Part shown: positions 8,010-16,723 of the stretch, in pieces
Layout of the letters: each line of letters starts with the position of its first letter
How positions within the stretch are numbered: position 1 is the stretch's first letter
Source of the DNA: Bacteroidales bacterium UBA3743
Lineage (GTDB): Bacteria; Bacteroidota; Bacteroidia; Bacteroidales; Paludibacteraceae
Length of the DNA stretch: 64,000 bases
NCBI GenBank assembly: GCA_002371265.1
Contig: DFGT01000007.1
Coordinates: forward strand, 6,107-70,106
Reading direction: 5' to 3'
Translations under genes and position numbers: made by a program
Notes under the pieces: generated by a model
Told to the model about the DNA's origin: nothing
What the model saw: the letters and a program-made list of their open reading frames with translations, nothing else
Databases searched by the model: none

Positions 8010-9170
8010 ATGATCGAAAAACATTATAACATATCAGACTACACAGATGTTGAATCACCATGCTATGTGGTAAGTGAAAAACATCTGCGCGCCAATTTGA
8101 GCCTCATCAAATCTGTGGCGGAGAGTGCAGGAGTGGAAATCATCATGGCATTCAAGGCCTTTGCGTTGTGGAAGGTATTCCCAATCGTGCGTGAATATAT
8201 CAGTTGCTCCACAGCTAGTTCACTCTCAGAGGCGAATCTTGCCGTCGACGAGATGAAAAACCTTGCCCATACGTATGCTCCCGTCTATACGGATAAAGAA
8301 TTTGATGAGATCGCGAAACTCTCGTCGCACATCACATTCAACAGCATATCGCAGTTTGAGAAATATAAGAATCGTCTTGAAGTAGACGGAAGGAAAATCT
8401 CGGCCGGATTGCGAATCAACCCCGAGTATTCAGCTGTGGAGACAGACCTCTACAACCCATGCGCACCGGGCAGTCGTCTTGGAGTGACGCTCGACAATTT
8501 GAAGAAAGCCGACATTACCGGCATCGACGGATTCCACTGCCACACACTATGTGAAAGCACATCGTATGAGCTAGAGAAAACACTGAAAATCATAGAGGAA
8601 AGATTCGGCGAGTTTCTTCCAAAGATCAAATGGCTCAACATGGGAGGCGGACATCTGATGACACGTGCCGACTACGACACCGACCATCTCATCTCTGTGC
8701 TGAAAGCGTTCAAGAGCCGACATCCACATCTGCATATCATCCTTGAACCAGGAAGTGCATTCGCATGGCAGACAGGAGAACTTGTGGCTGAGGTGCAGGA
8801 CATTGTGGAGAATCACGGAGTCAGGACAGCCATATTAGACGTGTCGTTTGCATGCCACATGCCAGACTGTCTGGAGATGCCATACAAACCAGCTATTTTG
8901 GGAGAGGTGGAAGACAGAAGCACACCATACGTCTACCGCATGGGAGGAAACAGTTGTCTGAGCGGAGATTTTTATTCAGACTGGACATTCGACCACGAGC
9001 TGAAAGTCGGAGAGAAAATCGTGTTTATGGATATGAACCACTACACGACAGTGAAGACAACGATGTTCAACGGCATCACCCACCCGTCTATCGTCCTACG
9101 CAAAATGAACGGCGAACTTGAACTGTTAAGGAAATACACCTACGCCGATTATAAAAACAGAATGGCGTAG
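8010..9170 (+). CDS. nspC: Carboxynorspermidine decarboxylase
   Basis: 386 aa PLP enzyme of the alanine-racemase fold that decarboxylates carboxyspermidine/carboxynorspermidine, the last step of the polyamine route used by Bacteroidales. The PLP lysine lies in MAFKAFALWKVF (about residues 46-57); the family-specific GFHCHTLCESTSYE and the phosphate-binding GGGH stretch (NMGGGHLM) are present. Length is normal. The partner carboxynorspermidine dehydrogenase gene is not in the window. Stop codon lies inside a GTAGAGAC repeat. Confidence 0.94.
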   Translation: MIEKHYNISDYTDVESPCYVVSEKHLRANLSLIKSVAESAGVEIIMAFKAFALWKVFPIVREYISCSTASSLSEANLAVDEMKNLAHTYAPVYTDKEFDEIAKLSSHITFNSISQFEKYKNRLEVDGRKISAGLRINPEYSAVETDLYNPCAPGSRLGVTLDNLKKADITGIDGFHCHTLCESTSYELEKTLKIIEERFGEFLPKIKWLNMGGGHLMTRADYDTDHLISVLKAFKSRHPHLHIILEPGSAFAWQTGELVAEVQDIVENHGVRTAILDVSFACHMPDCLEMPYKPAILGEVEDRSTPYVYRMGGNSCLSGDFYSDWTFDHELKVGEKIVFMDMNHYTTVKTTMFNGITHPSIVLRKMNGELELLRKYTYADYKNRMA

Positions 9171-9174
9171 AGAC

Positions 9175-9203
9175 GTAGAGACGTCGTATTACGGCGTCTC
9201 TAC
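9175..9203. repeat. GTAGAGACG palindrome (dispersed family)
   Basis: Arms GTAGAGACG (9175-9183) and CGTCTCTAC (9195-9203) around a TCGTATTACGG centre. A further GTAGAGAC half-unit overlaps the nspC stop codon just upstream. Same family as the palindromes at 25754, 49434 and 63977. Confidence 0.8.
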
Positions 9204-9288
9204 TAAACCACACGTTTTTGAGATTATTGGCGAAAGTGCAGAGATCTATATCACTGAAATTCAGCAAACAATAACATATTCGCAAAGC

Positions 9289-9323
9289 AAGGAGGCCACT
9301 GATCACTCGGCAGCCTCCTTTTT
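9289..9323 (+). terminator. Intrinsic terminator downstream of nspC
   Basis: Stem AAGGAGGC (9289-9296) / GCCTCCTT (9313-9320) followed by a T run. It would end the tsaB-hydrolase-nspC transcript. Confidence 0.78.
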
Positions 9324-9910
9324 AGGATTTTATTACGAAATAATATAATATTATGAGATCTAGTTTTAGAGTATAAAGCAATTCAATCGAAATTTAAAAA
9401 TACGGTACAAAGGGATTTGTATAATCCCCACATATTTCTATATTTCAATTTGAGATCTATTTTTGTTATTAGATTTTAGTCTAGAATAATTTGAAGTTGT
9501 TTAAGTTTTAGTTGTCTAAATTGCCACGCAATTGATTTACTAAATAAAATCATAAATTTATACTGCCCGTTCTAACAAACTTGCAGATATGAAAAAGCCA
9601 GTGAGTTCCACCATTAACATTATTTGTGGAACGAGCTCTACAGCAAAATATTTAATTAAAATTTAAACGATTTATTAAGTTATATGAAAACTGCAACCTA
9701 AGATTTAAGTTGGCTTCACCACATTTAACGGGAGGCATTTCCTGCGTCTATTTTCTGCCCGTAATTAAAAATCTCCTTTTGTTTCACTTACCATTCGATT
9801 GTTTTCCCAATCGTCTTCAACAAAACTAATTCATGGATTCAAGAAATGCAAACATTCCACCAGAAAAAATAACTGAATTATATTGTCAAACATAAATATG
9901 ATAAAAAAAA
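9324..9910. other. AT-rich non-coding stretch
   Basis: I see no gene, RNA or clear repeat in this AT-rich segment between two terminators. Confidence 0.5.
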
Positions 9911-9936
9911 TGGAGACGCACACAAATGCGTCTCCA
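9911..9936 (-). terminator. Bidirectional intrinsic terminator after the secreted protein gene
   Basis: Stem GGAGACGCA / TGCGTCTCC with a 6-nt loop, flanked by A and T runs on both sides, so it works in either direction. It lies 10 bp past the stop of the 9946-10515 gene. Again built on a GAGACG core. Confidence 0.88.
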
Positions 9937-9945
9937 TTTTTTTCT

Positions 9946-10515
9946 TTATTCAGTCACATAAACCTTCTTGTTGCCGATAATATACAAACCTTTCTTTAGG
10001 TTCACAAGTGCGTCAGACATTTTAACATTAACCTTGACAATTGCTCCGTCGACAGAATAAACATTTACAATGCTATCTGCGGCATTATCCGAATTAATAT
10101 CGGTCGAACTAGAAAGAGAATCATTAGGATTATCACAATCTAATCCTACCACACTAAACAAAATCGTGTAATTCAAGACCTCATCTACACTATCAACAAC
10201 AAGTTTGTATTTTCTCTCTCCTATGAAATCCACATTAATAACCTGCTCAACGTCCGTTCCTTCAGAGAATTTCTGCCATTCACTGCCACTTTCAACATAC
10301 CACTTAAAATATGTATTTATTGGAAAACCTGCAGCATGAGCCACAGACGACGCACCCCTACACACTGTATCTGTCTCAAACATGATCGGTTCAAAATACT
10401 CAGGAAGCGTCTGTGCACTTGCCACACTTCCAAACAAAAAGGATGCTACAACTACCTTTTTTGCCACTTGAGCCGACATTGTTGACAGTCGACTGCTTAA
10501 ATCTATCTTTCGCAT
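9946..10515 (-). CDS. Secreted protein with C-terminal sorting-like domain
   Basis: About 189 aa from the ATG at 10515, which I prefer because it gives a compact signal peptide (MRKIDLSS...VASAQ, cut near residue 35) and has its own TAATTTTG element upstream. An in-frame ATG at 10578 overlaps the stop of the preceding gene (ATGA), so a longer coupled form is possible. The middle has no family I recognise. The last 40 residues (VNVYSVDGAIVKV ... LKKGLYIIGNKKVYV) resemble the C-terminal beta domain of exported Bacteroidota proteins. Probably cell surface; function unknown. Confidence 0.65.
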   Translation of the reverse strand: MRKIDLSSRLSTMSAQVAKKVVVASFLFGSVASAQTLPEYFEPIMFETDTVCRGASSVAHAAGFPINTYFKWYVESGSEWQKFSEGTDVEQVINVDFIGERKYKLVVDSVDEVLNYTILFSVVGLDCDNPNDSLSSSTDINSDNAADSIVNVYSVDGAIVKVNVKMSDALVNLKKGLYIIGNKKVYVTE

Positions 10516-10545
10516 ATTTATAATATTTTGATATAAATTCCGATA

Positions 10546-10553
10546 CAAAATTA
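10546..10553 (-). promoter_or_regulatory. Bacteroidota -7 element for the secreted protein gene
   Basis: TAATTTTG on the minus strand, 30 bp upstream of the ATG at 10515. It supports that start over the longer reading. Confidence 0.55.
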
Positions 10554-10574
10554 AAAACTTTTTTGCACCTATAC

Positions 10575-11036
10575 TCATTTATTCTTCTCCATATACACCC
10601 ACGTCAGATTCGGCTCCATATCTTCGCTTTTATACGTTTGGAATCCTTCACGCAGATAGAATTCGTATGTGGATTTCACTTCCTGACATGTGCAAAGCCA
10701 CGCTCGCGTATGTGGAAGACGGGATTGTATTTCATGAAACAGCATTTTGCCTAAGCCTCGTCGCTGATACTCCGGATCCACCATAAGACGACCGATATAG
10801 AGTGAGCCATCCACAACATTTCCTCGCACCGAACCTATGATTCGTCCATCCTCAGTCTGGATTTTCAATGTCAGATTTTGCTCGAACTCTTCATACGCAT
10901 GCTCCAACGTCTCCGTCATTGGAAGTGCATCCTCACATCCAAGATCTTTACACTGTTGTCCAAACGCTTTATGTTGCAACTCCAACAAAGCTGGGACATC
11001 TTCTTTTGTGGCTATTGTGATCGTATCCATACTCAT
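10575..11036 (-). CDS. GNAT-family N-acetyltransferase
   Basis: 153 aa from the ATG at 11036; earlier in-frame codons would run into the neighbouring gene and add an unrelated N-terminus. The acetyl-CoA site appears as VDPEYQRRGLGKML (about residues 84-97), the classic Q/RxxGxG/A loop. The end, TYEFYLREGFQTY, is the typical GNAT beta6-alpha4 region. Substrate unknown. It begins 5 bp after the CAT-like gene stop and probably shares its transcript. Confidence 0.85.
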   Translation of the reverse strand: MSMDTITIATKEDVPALLELQHKAFGQQCKDLGCEDALPMTETLEHAYEEFEQNLTLKIQTEDGRIIGSVRGNVVDGSLYIGRLMVDPEYQRRGLGKMLFHEIQSRLPHTRAWLCTCQEVKSTYEFYLREGFQTYKSEDMEPNLTWVYMEKNK

Positions 11037-11041
11037 ATATT

Positions 11042-11668
11042 TTAGCACTTCAGCTCGTCTATCGTTTTCTGCAAGTTGGCAAGAAACTTTCCCGCGTGCG
11101 CCCCATCCATCTGTGTGTGGTGGAACTGAAACGAAAGATTCATATAATATCTGAAGAAATGTCTCGAATAACGTCCCCAAATAATGAACGGATTATTGAA
11201 GATGCCACTATACATTCCTCCAGCAAATTCCAACTCCGTGTCGATGATGGCAGACGTGCCGATCACCATACACTCTCCAGACAAATCCCTGTCGACACAA
11301 CTTTCCGCTACTTCCGCCGTGTACTTCAAGTAATCACGATTGTAGGATTCTAAATTCCCGGCAAACTCAACGTCGCAAGAGCTGACTTCGCCTGTGCGAT
11401 TCTTTACCATCGTGTTTATGGCAATACTGTCGTACTTCATCAATTTATCACCTTCAGGCAACAGATAAAACTCTTTCTGGACCACTGCCGTCTTTCCGAT
11501 GCAAAAATCCATAAGCATATTAAACTTCAACCGTTTCTTTTTGCTTATTCTGACAAGATTGGTGACATCGAGTTTCTTCACAAAAACAAGCATGGGATTT
11601 GGAGCGTTTTTCCAAATCTCAAACTGAGATCCTCGAGTTGTATCTTTAGGGTTGACTTCTCTCTTCAT
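11042..11668 (-). CDS. Chloramphenicol acetyltransferase-like O-acyltransferase
   Basis: 208 aa, CAT-fold length. The catalytic HHxxxDG motif is present near the C-terminus as HHTQMDG (His acts as base). The body is divergent from classical CatA, so an acyl-transfer role on another small molecule is as likely as chloramphenicol resistance. It heads a minus-strand pair with the GNAT gene. Confidence 0.78.
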   Translation of the reverse strand: MKREVNPKDTTRGSQFEIWKNAPNPMLVFVKKLDVTNLVRISKKKRLKFNMLMDFCIGKTAVVQKEFYLLPEGDKLMKYDSIAINTMVKNRTGEVSSCDVEFAGNLESYNRDYLKYTAEVAESCVDRDLSGECMVIGTSAIIDTELEFAGGMYSGIFNNPFIIWGRYSRHFFRYYMNLSFQFHHTQMDGAHAGKFLANLQKTIDELKC

Positions 11669-11761
11669 TCTTAATTCTTATACGCTAGAATGATAATCCA
11701 TTTATTCCACAGAGATTCCGACCATGACAGTCTCGTCCTCCTGATTATTCCAGACAACAAA

Positions 11762-11789
11762 AAAGGCAGCTGAAAAAACAACTGCCTTT
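11762..11789 (-). terminator. Intrinsic terminator of tRNA-Lys
   Basis: Stem AAAGGCAG (11762-11769) / CTGCCTTT (11782-11789); on the minus strand a T-rich tail follows. It lies 8 bp beyond the tRNA 3' end. Confidence 0.75.
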
Positions 11790-11796
11790 GTATTTG

Positions 11797-11869
11797 TGGC
11801 TCGCTTGGGGCTCGAACCCAAGACCCCATCCTTAAAAGGGATGTGCTCTACCAGCTGAGCTAGCGAACC
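11797..11869 (-). tRNA. tRNA-Lys (anticodon TTT)
   Basis: The minus strand folds into a full cloverleaf: acceptor stem GGTTCGC / GCGAGCC with discriminator A, D arm TAGCTCAGCTGGTAGAGC, anticodon loop CTTTTAA (anticodon TTT), and T arm with GGTTCGAGCC. CCA is not encoded, as usual in this phylum. Confidence 0.96.
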
Positions 11870-12049
11870 ATCGGTCTCAAAACCGAGTGCAAAAGTAATG
11901 CTTTATTTTGAATTTGCAAATTATTAGCCCGCAAAAGTGATTTATTTAGTTGTTTAATGTCACAAAATCGATGAATCATTCCAAAATCATGGATGATTTA
12001 TGAGGAATTTTAATTCGTCTACGTGCTTAAAGGTTTCAGAACACAGCCA

Positions 12050-13909
12050 TTATTTATTTGATATGATTCTCGCTATAAGATTCGACGGTACGGTCGTGCG
12101 AGGGATTTTCATTTTAAACCATCTGCTCAGTGGAAAATCAAGTCCGATGCCATGCATATAGTTGTAGGTTGCGAAACGGAGTCCCTCACCCATTTTCTCA
12201 CTGTCATAGTCGATTTCCTCTTCAAATGGGATTTCATTGTTGCAGAATGAATTGCACGCACATTTTGCCTTGTCCACACCAAAATCCTTTGGATTCTGTC
12301 CGCTTGGGCTGTGCACCGTCATCGCATAACGATGCCAAAACGCGGAATGCACCAACCCATTTGCAAAGAGTTGTCGCACCACCTCAAGTGCATCTATACA
12401 CTCCTGGAATGTCTCAGTCGGGAATCCATACATAAGATATGTGTGCACCATGATTCCTGCATCTGTGAGATGTTTGCAAGCCAATGTTGTCTGCTCTATC
12501 GTCACTCCCTTACGCATCAGTTTGAGAAGACGGTCGCTCGCCACCTCAAGTCCTCCGCTGGCTGCGATCATTCCGCTTTCGGAAAGCAGCTCACACAATT
12601 CAGCTGTATAAGTCTTGTCGAAACGGATATTTCCCCAATAGCTGACGACCATTTTTCTACGCTTTATCTCCAAAGCCACCTCCTTGAGCAGACGTGGGGG
12701 CATAGCCTCATCCGTGAAATGGAAGCCACTCTCGCCAGTCTGATTCATCACACTTTCCATACGGTCGACGACGATATCCGCGCTCGGAGCGTCGTACCGT
12801 CGGATATAGTCGAGCGTGACGTCGCAGAAAGCACACTTCGCCCAATAGCAGCCGTGAGCCATCACCAATTTGTTCCAGCGTCCGCTCTGCCAAAGCGTGT
12901 GCATCGGGTTGCTTCCCTCCGTCGTGGAGATATAGAGATCAAGTTTTAGTCCACTGAAATCAGGGATGCCAGTGTCTGCAAATCTCACATTTTCAGAATA
13001 ATTGCCACTGTAAACGATCTTTTTTCTGTCGGCATCAAGATGGTAAGTTCTGACCAGTTTATCCGCATCTGTTTTCCCCTCAAGATATTCGCAAAGACGT
13101 TTGAGTGGCAACTCACCGTCGTCAAGAGTAAGATAGTCGACGTAGCTGAAAAATCTGGCATCGGAAATTTGGCGAAGCTCCGTATTTGGATAGCCGCCAC
13201 CAGCAGTCACCGCCACTCCTGGATAGTTTTGCTTGATATGTTGGGCACAACGTAGAGCCGCATACAAGCATCCAGGGAACGGAATAGAAAAACCTATCAG
13301 CTGTGGCGAGCACGACTTGATTTTTTCGTCCAGCAACTGAAGCATCCACTCGTCGGTGAGCGACAAAGGAGCCTGGAGCGATTTTTCCACTTTGTCAAAC
13401 TTAGGAGCGTAACTGCCGAGATGTTCCGCATAACGCACGAGGTCGAAATGAGGAGACACCATCTCACGAATATAATCAGCAACGTCTTCTATATATTTAG
13501 TGGCAAGATAGCGAGCCTCATCCGTTTTGCCAGCGAGGCCGAAAGCCATTTCAGTGTCGATCAGATTCTCAAAACGTGGGCCTTCAGGCAGCAAAGTGTG
13601 ATTGGCGATTCTTCCGGCAATCGTATGGTCCTTTCCCCGGAGGAAACGCATCACCGTCTCCACGCAATTGATATAATCCTCACGACCGTCGAAAATAAAC
13701 TGCATCGCCTCATTCTTAGGCTTTTTCTCGCTGTGACGGAATATTTCCGTCAACCCATTTCTGCTGTAGATGCGGTCGACGAGTTCGATACCAAGATCCA
13801 TCTGTTCCACCTGATGTCCGAGAGTTTTCAAGAAACCCTTCAGCACCATAGTCGCAGGATACGGCGTATTGAGCTGAGTCAGTGGCGGTGTGATGAGGAG
13901 AATTTTCAT
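12050..13909 (-). CDS. B12-binding-domain radical SAM protein
   Basis: 619 aa. The N-terminal part (LLITPPLTQLNTPYPA...) and the central IGFSIPFPGCLYAALR region match the Rossmann-like B12-binding domain. The 4Fe-4S cluster motif CxxxCxxC is seen as CYWAKCAFC (about residues 354-362), followed by the radical SAM TIM barrel with GGLEVASDRLL and MYGFPTET. These enzymes catalyse methylations or rearrangements; the substrate here is not evident. A C-terminal CACNSFC segment could bind an additional cluster. Single gene between terminators. Confidence 0.88.
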   Translation of the reverse strand: MKILLITPPLTQLNTPYPATMVLKGFLKTLGHQVEQMDLGIELVDRIYSRNGLTEIFRHSEKKPKNEAMQFIFDGREDYINCVETVMRFLRGKDHTIAGRIANHTLLPEGPRFENLIDTEMAFGLAGKTDEARYLATKYIEDVADYIREMVSPHFDLVRYAEHLGSYAPKFDKVEKSLQAPLSLTDEWMLQLLDEKIKSCSPQLIGFSIPFPGCLYAALRCAQHIKQNYPGVAVTAGGGYPNTELRQISDARFFSYVDYLTLDDGELPLKRLCEYLEGKTDADKLVRTYHLDADRKKIVYSGNYSENVRFADTGIPDFSGLKLDLYISTTEGSNPMHTLWQSGRWNKLVMAHGCYWAKCAFCDVTLDYIRRYDAPSADIVVDRMESVMNQTGESGFHFTDEAMPPRLLKEVALEIKRRKMVVSYWGNIRFDKTYTAELCELLSESGMIAASGGLEVASDRLLKLMRKGVTIEQTTLACKHLTDAGIMVHTYLMYGFPTETFQECIDALEVVRQLFANGLVHSAFWHRYAMTVHSPSGQNPKDFGVDKAKCACNSFCNNEIPFEEEIDYDSEKMGEGLRFATYNYMHGIGLDFPLSRWFKMKIPRTTVPSNLIARIISNK

Positions 13910-13936
13910 TGCTGCGTTATTATTATTAAAAAAAGA

Positions 13937-13959
13937 GACGCGAAAAAAACATTCGCGTC
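13937..13959 (-). terminator. Intrinsic terminator of prs
   Basis: Stem GACGCGAA (13937-13944) / TTCGCGTC (13952-13959); on the minus strand the stem is followed by CTC and a run of T. A second, smaller hairpin (ACGCAC/GTGCGT, 14002-14017) lies nearer the prs stop. Confidence 0.78.
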
Positions 13960-14028
13960 CCCTTGTATATCATAACGATATTTCAAAACCTAAATCTTGA
14001 CACGCACATCCGTGCGTCTCTACGAGTA

Positions 14029-14964
14029 TTAAACAAGGTAATTTTCGCTGATTGACTCATTGTCTAGCACACGGCGGATAGTGTCGGCAAACAAAGGAGC
14101 GACGCTCAACGCCTTAGCCTTCTTGCAAGACTTGTTGAATGGGATAGAGTTAGTGAAGATCAACTCCTCCAAGCTTGATTCCATAACGCGAGTAGACGCA
14201 GGATCACTCATCACTGGGTGAGTAACGATAGCGCGCACACTCTTAGCACCGCCGTTAGCCATAAGGTCAGCAGCCTTTGTAAGAGTACCGGCAGTATCCA
14301 CCATATCGTCGAGGATGATCACGTTTCTATCCTTAACATCACCGATGATAGTCATCTCGCTGACAACGTTAGCCTTCTCACGGCTCTTGTGGCAAAGCAC
14401 CATTGGCACACCAAGATACTTAGCGTAAGAGTTGGCTCTCTTACTACCACCAACATCTGGAGACGCGATTGTCAAGTTTTCAATCTTCATGCTCTGGATG
14501 TAAGGCAAGAAGATAGAAGATGCGTATAGATGGTCAACTGGGATATTGAAGAAACCTTGGATCTGATCTGCGTGAAGGTCCATAGTGATAAGACGATCAA
14601 TACCAGCTGTAGCAAGCATATCAGCAACAAGCTTTGCACCGATAGCAACTCTTGGCTTATCTTTTCTGTCCTGACGTGCCCAACCGAAGTAAGGGATTAC
14701 AGCAACAATCTTATAAGCAGAAGCACGCTTAGCAGCGTCTACCATAAGAAGAAGCTCCATCAAATTGTCGGCATTTGGGAATGTAGACTGAACGATAAAC
14801 ACATAGTTACCACGAATACTCTCTTCGTAGCTTACTCCAAATTCACCGTCAGCGAAGTGCTGCACATTGCACTTACCAAGCGGACAACCCAACTGCGCGC
14901 AAATCTCCTCTGCCAAATATTTGCTATTAGTACCAGAGAAAACTTTAAAAGGTCTGTTCTCCAT
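14029..14964 (-). CDS. prs: Ribose-phosphate pyrophosphokinase
   Basis: 311 aa. Makes PRPP from ribose 5-phosphate and ATP for nucleotide, His and Trp synthesis. It has the N-terminal VFSGTNSKYLA stretch, the metal-binding MDLHADQIQGFF, and the PRPP loop VIILDDMVDTAGTL. Monocistronic: own TAATTTTG element upstream and terminator downstream. Confidence 0.96.
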   Translation of the reverse strand: MENRPFKVFSGTNSKYLAEEICAQLGCPLGKCNVQHFADGEFGVSYEESIRGNYVFIVQSTFPNADNLMELLLMVDAAKRASAYKIVAVIPYFGWARQDRKDKPRVAIGAKLVADMLATAGIDRLITMDLHADQIQGFFNIPVDHLYASSIFLPYIQSMKIENLTIASPDVGGSKRANSYAKYLGVPMVLCHKSREKANVVSEMTIIGDVKDRNVIILDDMVDTAGTLTKAADLMANGGAKSVRAIVTHPVMSDPASTRVMESSLEELIFTNSIPFNKSCKKAKALSVAPLFADTIRRVLDNESISENYLV

Positions 14965-14996
14965 TGTTGTTTTTTAGTTTGTTTTTGTTGTTGCCA

Positions 14997-15004
14997 CAAA
15001 ATTA
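14997..15004 (-). promoter_or_regulatory. Bacteroidota -7 element for prs
   Basis: TAATTTTG on the minus strand, 32 bp upstream of the prs ATG. Confidence 0.65.
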
Positions 15005-15211
15005 CTGCTTTTTTAGATTGGATGTTCTTTTTTCCGTCACTTTTTGCGAAAAATTGTGTTTTTCAGCATAAGAATTTATCAACAAGGGGAAAAACGAAAT
15101 TGTGGATAAAAGATGTTTCATTATATAATTTCTAGCCACACCCAATATTACACTTTTTCAGCCGGATAGTACTCATTCAACGGAGAAACATCCAAAATCC
15201 CCAAAATTCAC

Positions 15212-15219
15212 TACCTTTG
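15212..15219 (+). promoter_or_regulatory. Bacteroidota -7 element for the MscS-family gene
   Basis: TACCTTTG, 64 bp before the ATG at 15284. Confidence 0.62.
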
Positions 15220-15283
15220 CACTAAGAAGTTGAAAATTTAGTGATAGAATAAGATCTGATAAATCAAAAAAGAAAATTATATA

Positions 15284-16333
15284 ATGAGTATTTTCGACAC
15301 GACGATTTACGGCAACACATTGCATCAATGGTGTGTCGCCCTTTTATACCTGATCGGTGCTTTTACCATTGCCAAAACGACATTCTGGTTCATCAGAAAA
15401 TTCGTGAAAAGATTGGCAAGCAAGACTAAGACTCGCCTCGACGATATCCTTGTCAATATGTTTGAGGAGCCTTTCGTGTTTGCCATTGTTCTGTTTGGCA
15501 GCTACCTCGCAATCAATCATCTGACTTTGCCTGATGTCATCACCGCATGGGCTTCCAAAATTTACACGTTCCTTGTCATCATCAACGTCACTTGGTTTAT
15601 CGCACGTACTGTCACTTCCCTTATGGACAACTATCTGCGTCCAAAGATGCAGCAGTCGAACTCGATGGACAAACAGGTATACCCAATCCTGTACAAAATG
15701 ATGGCTTCTATCATTTGGGGTATTGGCGTCGTCATGGCTCTCAACAATGCCGGATACGACATCACGGCTATGATTGCCGGACTTGGAATCGGTGGTTTGG
15801 CTCTTGCCATGGCAGCCCAGGATTCCGTCTCCAATTTCTTCGGCGGCTTCACTATCTTCACAGACCATCCATTTAAAGTCGGCGACAGAATCACTATCAA
15901 CGGATATTCCGGCACCGTCTACGAAATCGGAATGCGTTCGTTCCGCCTGAAAACTCTTGAAGGCACTGAAATCGTGATTCCAAACTCTCAGGTGACAAAC
16001 AGTATCATCGAAAACATTTCAAGAGCGCCAGCTAAGAAGATAGTCCTTGAATTGGGATTGACTTACGACACTCCTCCTGCAAAAATGCAAGAGGCTCAAA
16101 AAATATTGAAAGAAATCGCAAAAGATAATGTCGACGTGAATGACGATTACGCGACGTACTTCCTTACATTCGGTGACTTTTCTCTCGGCATCCGTTTCAT
16201 CTACTACATCAGAAAAGATGCCGACAAACTGCAGGTGCAGAACGACATGAATATGGAAATCCTCCGCAGATTCAATGATGCTGGTCTGGATTTCGCATTC
16301 CCGTCGCAGACGATCTATATGGGGAATGCATAA
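15284..16333 (+). CDS. MscS-family mechanosensitive ion channel
   Basis: 349 aa. Several N-terminal membrane helices (about residues 12-35, 58-80, 90-110, 135-155) lead into the pore helix signature: a glycine/alanine-rich IAGLGIGGLALAMAAQDSV, then NFFGGFTIFTDHPFKVGDRI and the beta domain with GTVYEIGMRSFRLKTLEG. The cytoplasmic C-terminal domain is complete. Such channels release solutes on hypo-osmotic shock. The stop lies at the left repeat of a probable insertion. Confidence 0.92.
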   Translation: MSIFDTTIYGNTLHQWCVALLYLIGAFTIAKTTFWFIRKFVKRLASKTKTRLDDILVNMFEEPFVFAIVLFGSYLAINHLTLPDVITAWASKIYTFLVIINVTWFIARTVTSLMDNYLRPKMQQSNSMDKQVYPILYKMMASIIWGIGVVMALNNAGYDITAMIAGLGIGGLALAMAAQDSVSNFFGGFTIFTDHPFKVGDRITINGYSGTVYEIGMRSFRLKTLEGTEIVIPNSQVTNSIIENISRAPAKKIVLELGLTYDTPPAKMQEAQKILKEIAKDNVDVNDDYATYFLTFGDFSLGIRFIYYIRKDADKLQVQNDMNMEILRRFNDAGLDFAFPSQTIYMGNA

Positions 16334-16363
16334 TTAGAAGTCATCCAGCCAAACAATTATGAA
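16333..16363. repeat. Left direct repeat flanking a small AT-rich insertion
   Basis: About 31 bp beginning ATTAGAAGTCATCCAGCC and ending ACAATTATGAA. The partner at 18293-18322 differs at a few bases and by one indel. It starts inside the mscS stop codon. Confidence 0.75.
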
Positions 16364-16432
16364 ATTTTAGAGGAGAAAAAATATTAACCCGTTATCGAAA
16401 AATGGTGGATTTCTATAATTATCTTCATTATG

Positions 16433-16720
16433 TCACAAAACGTTTTCTTTATAGTACTCAATAATATCTGTTCCTGATTTGACAAATTGTTCACGTTTTT
16501 TTATTTCATTACGGATTGCCCACTTTTCCTTAAAATACCAAAACTTCAATTCCTCTTTTTCTTTTTTTAACTTTTTAATTTCTAGTTTCTGTAAGTCAAG
16601 AATTTGCTTTAACGCCTCAATTTGTTCTCTTAATTTTCGATTTTCTACACCTTGGTAAACATTAGCTCCAACAGACGCAACAAGGCTAGCAACTAATGCA
16701 GTAGTAACTAGTAAACTCAT
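16433..16720 (-). CDS. Small membrane-anchored coiled-coil protein, unknown function
   Basis: 95 aa. An N-terminal hydrophobic helix (LVTTALVASLVASVGA) is followed by a long charged coiled coil (residues about 25-70, heptad-like Leu/Ile with many Lys and Glu). No family recognised. It lies 3 bp after the 396-aa gene, so both are one operon. The region is AT-rich and lies between direct repeats, suggesting acquisition as a unit. Confidence 0.6.
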   Translation of the reverse strand: MSLLVTTALVASLVASVGANVYQGVENRKLREQIEALKQILDLQKLEIKKLKKEKEELKFWYFKEKWAIRNEIKKREQFVKSGTDIIEYYKENVL

Positions 16721-16723
16721 TTT

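Larger units (their letters stand above)
14965..15283. other. Divergent promoter gap between prs and the mscS-family gene
   Basis: 319 bp without a gene. It contains the prs promoter element at 14997 and the MscS promoter element at 15212; the middle is AT-rich with nothing else I can identify. Confidence 0.6.

Noticed and set aside
11042..11668. A functional chloramphenicol resistance gene
   Set aside because: The HHxxxDG motif is present, but the protein is divergent and lies in a chromosomal operon with a GNAT gene, without mobile-element context; kept as CAT-like only.
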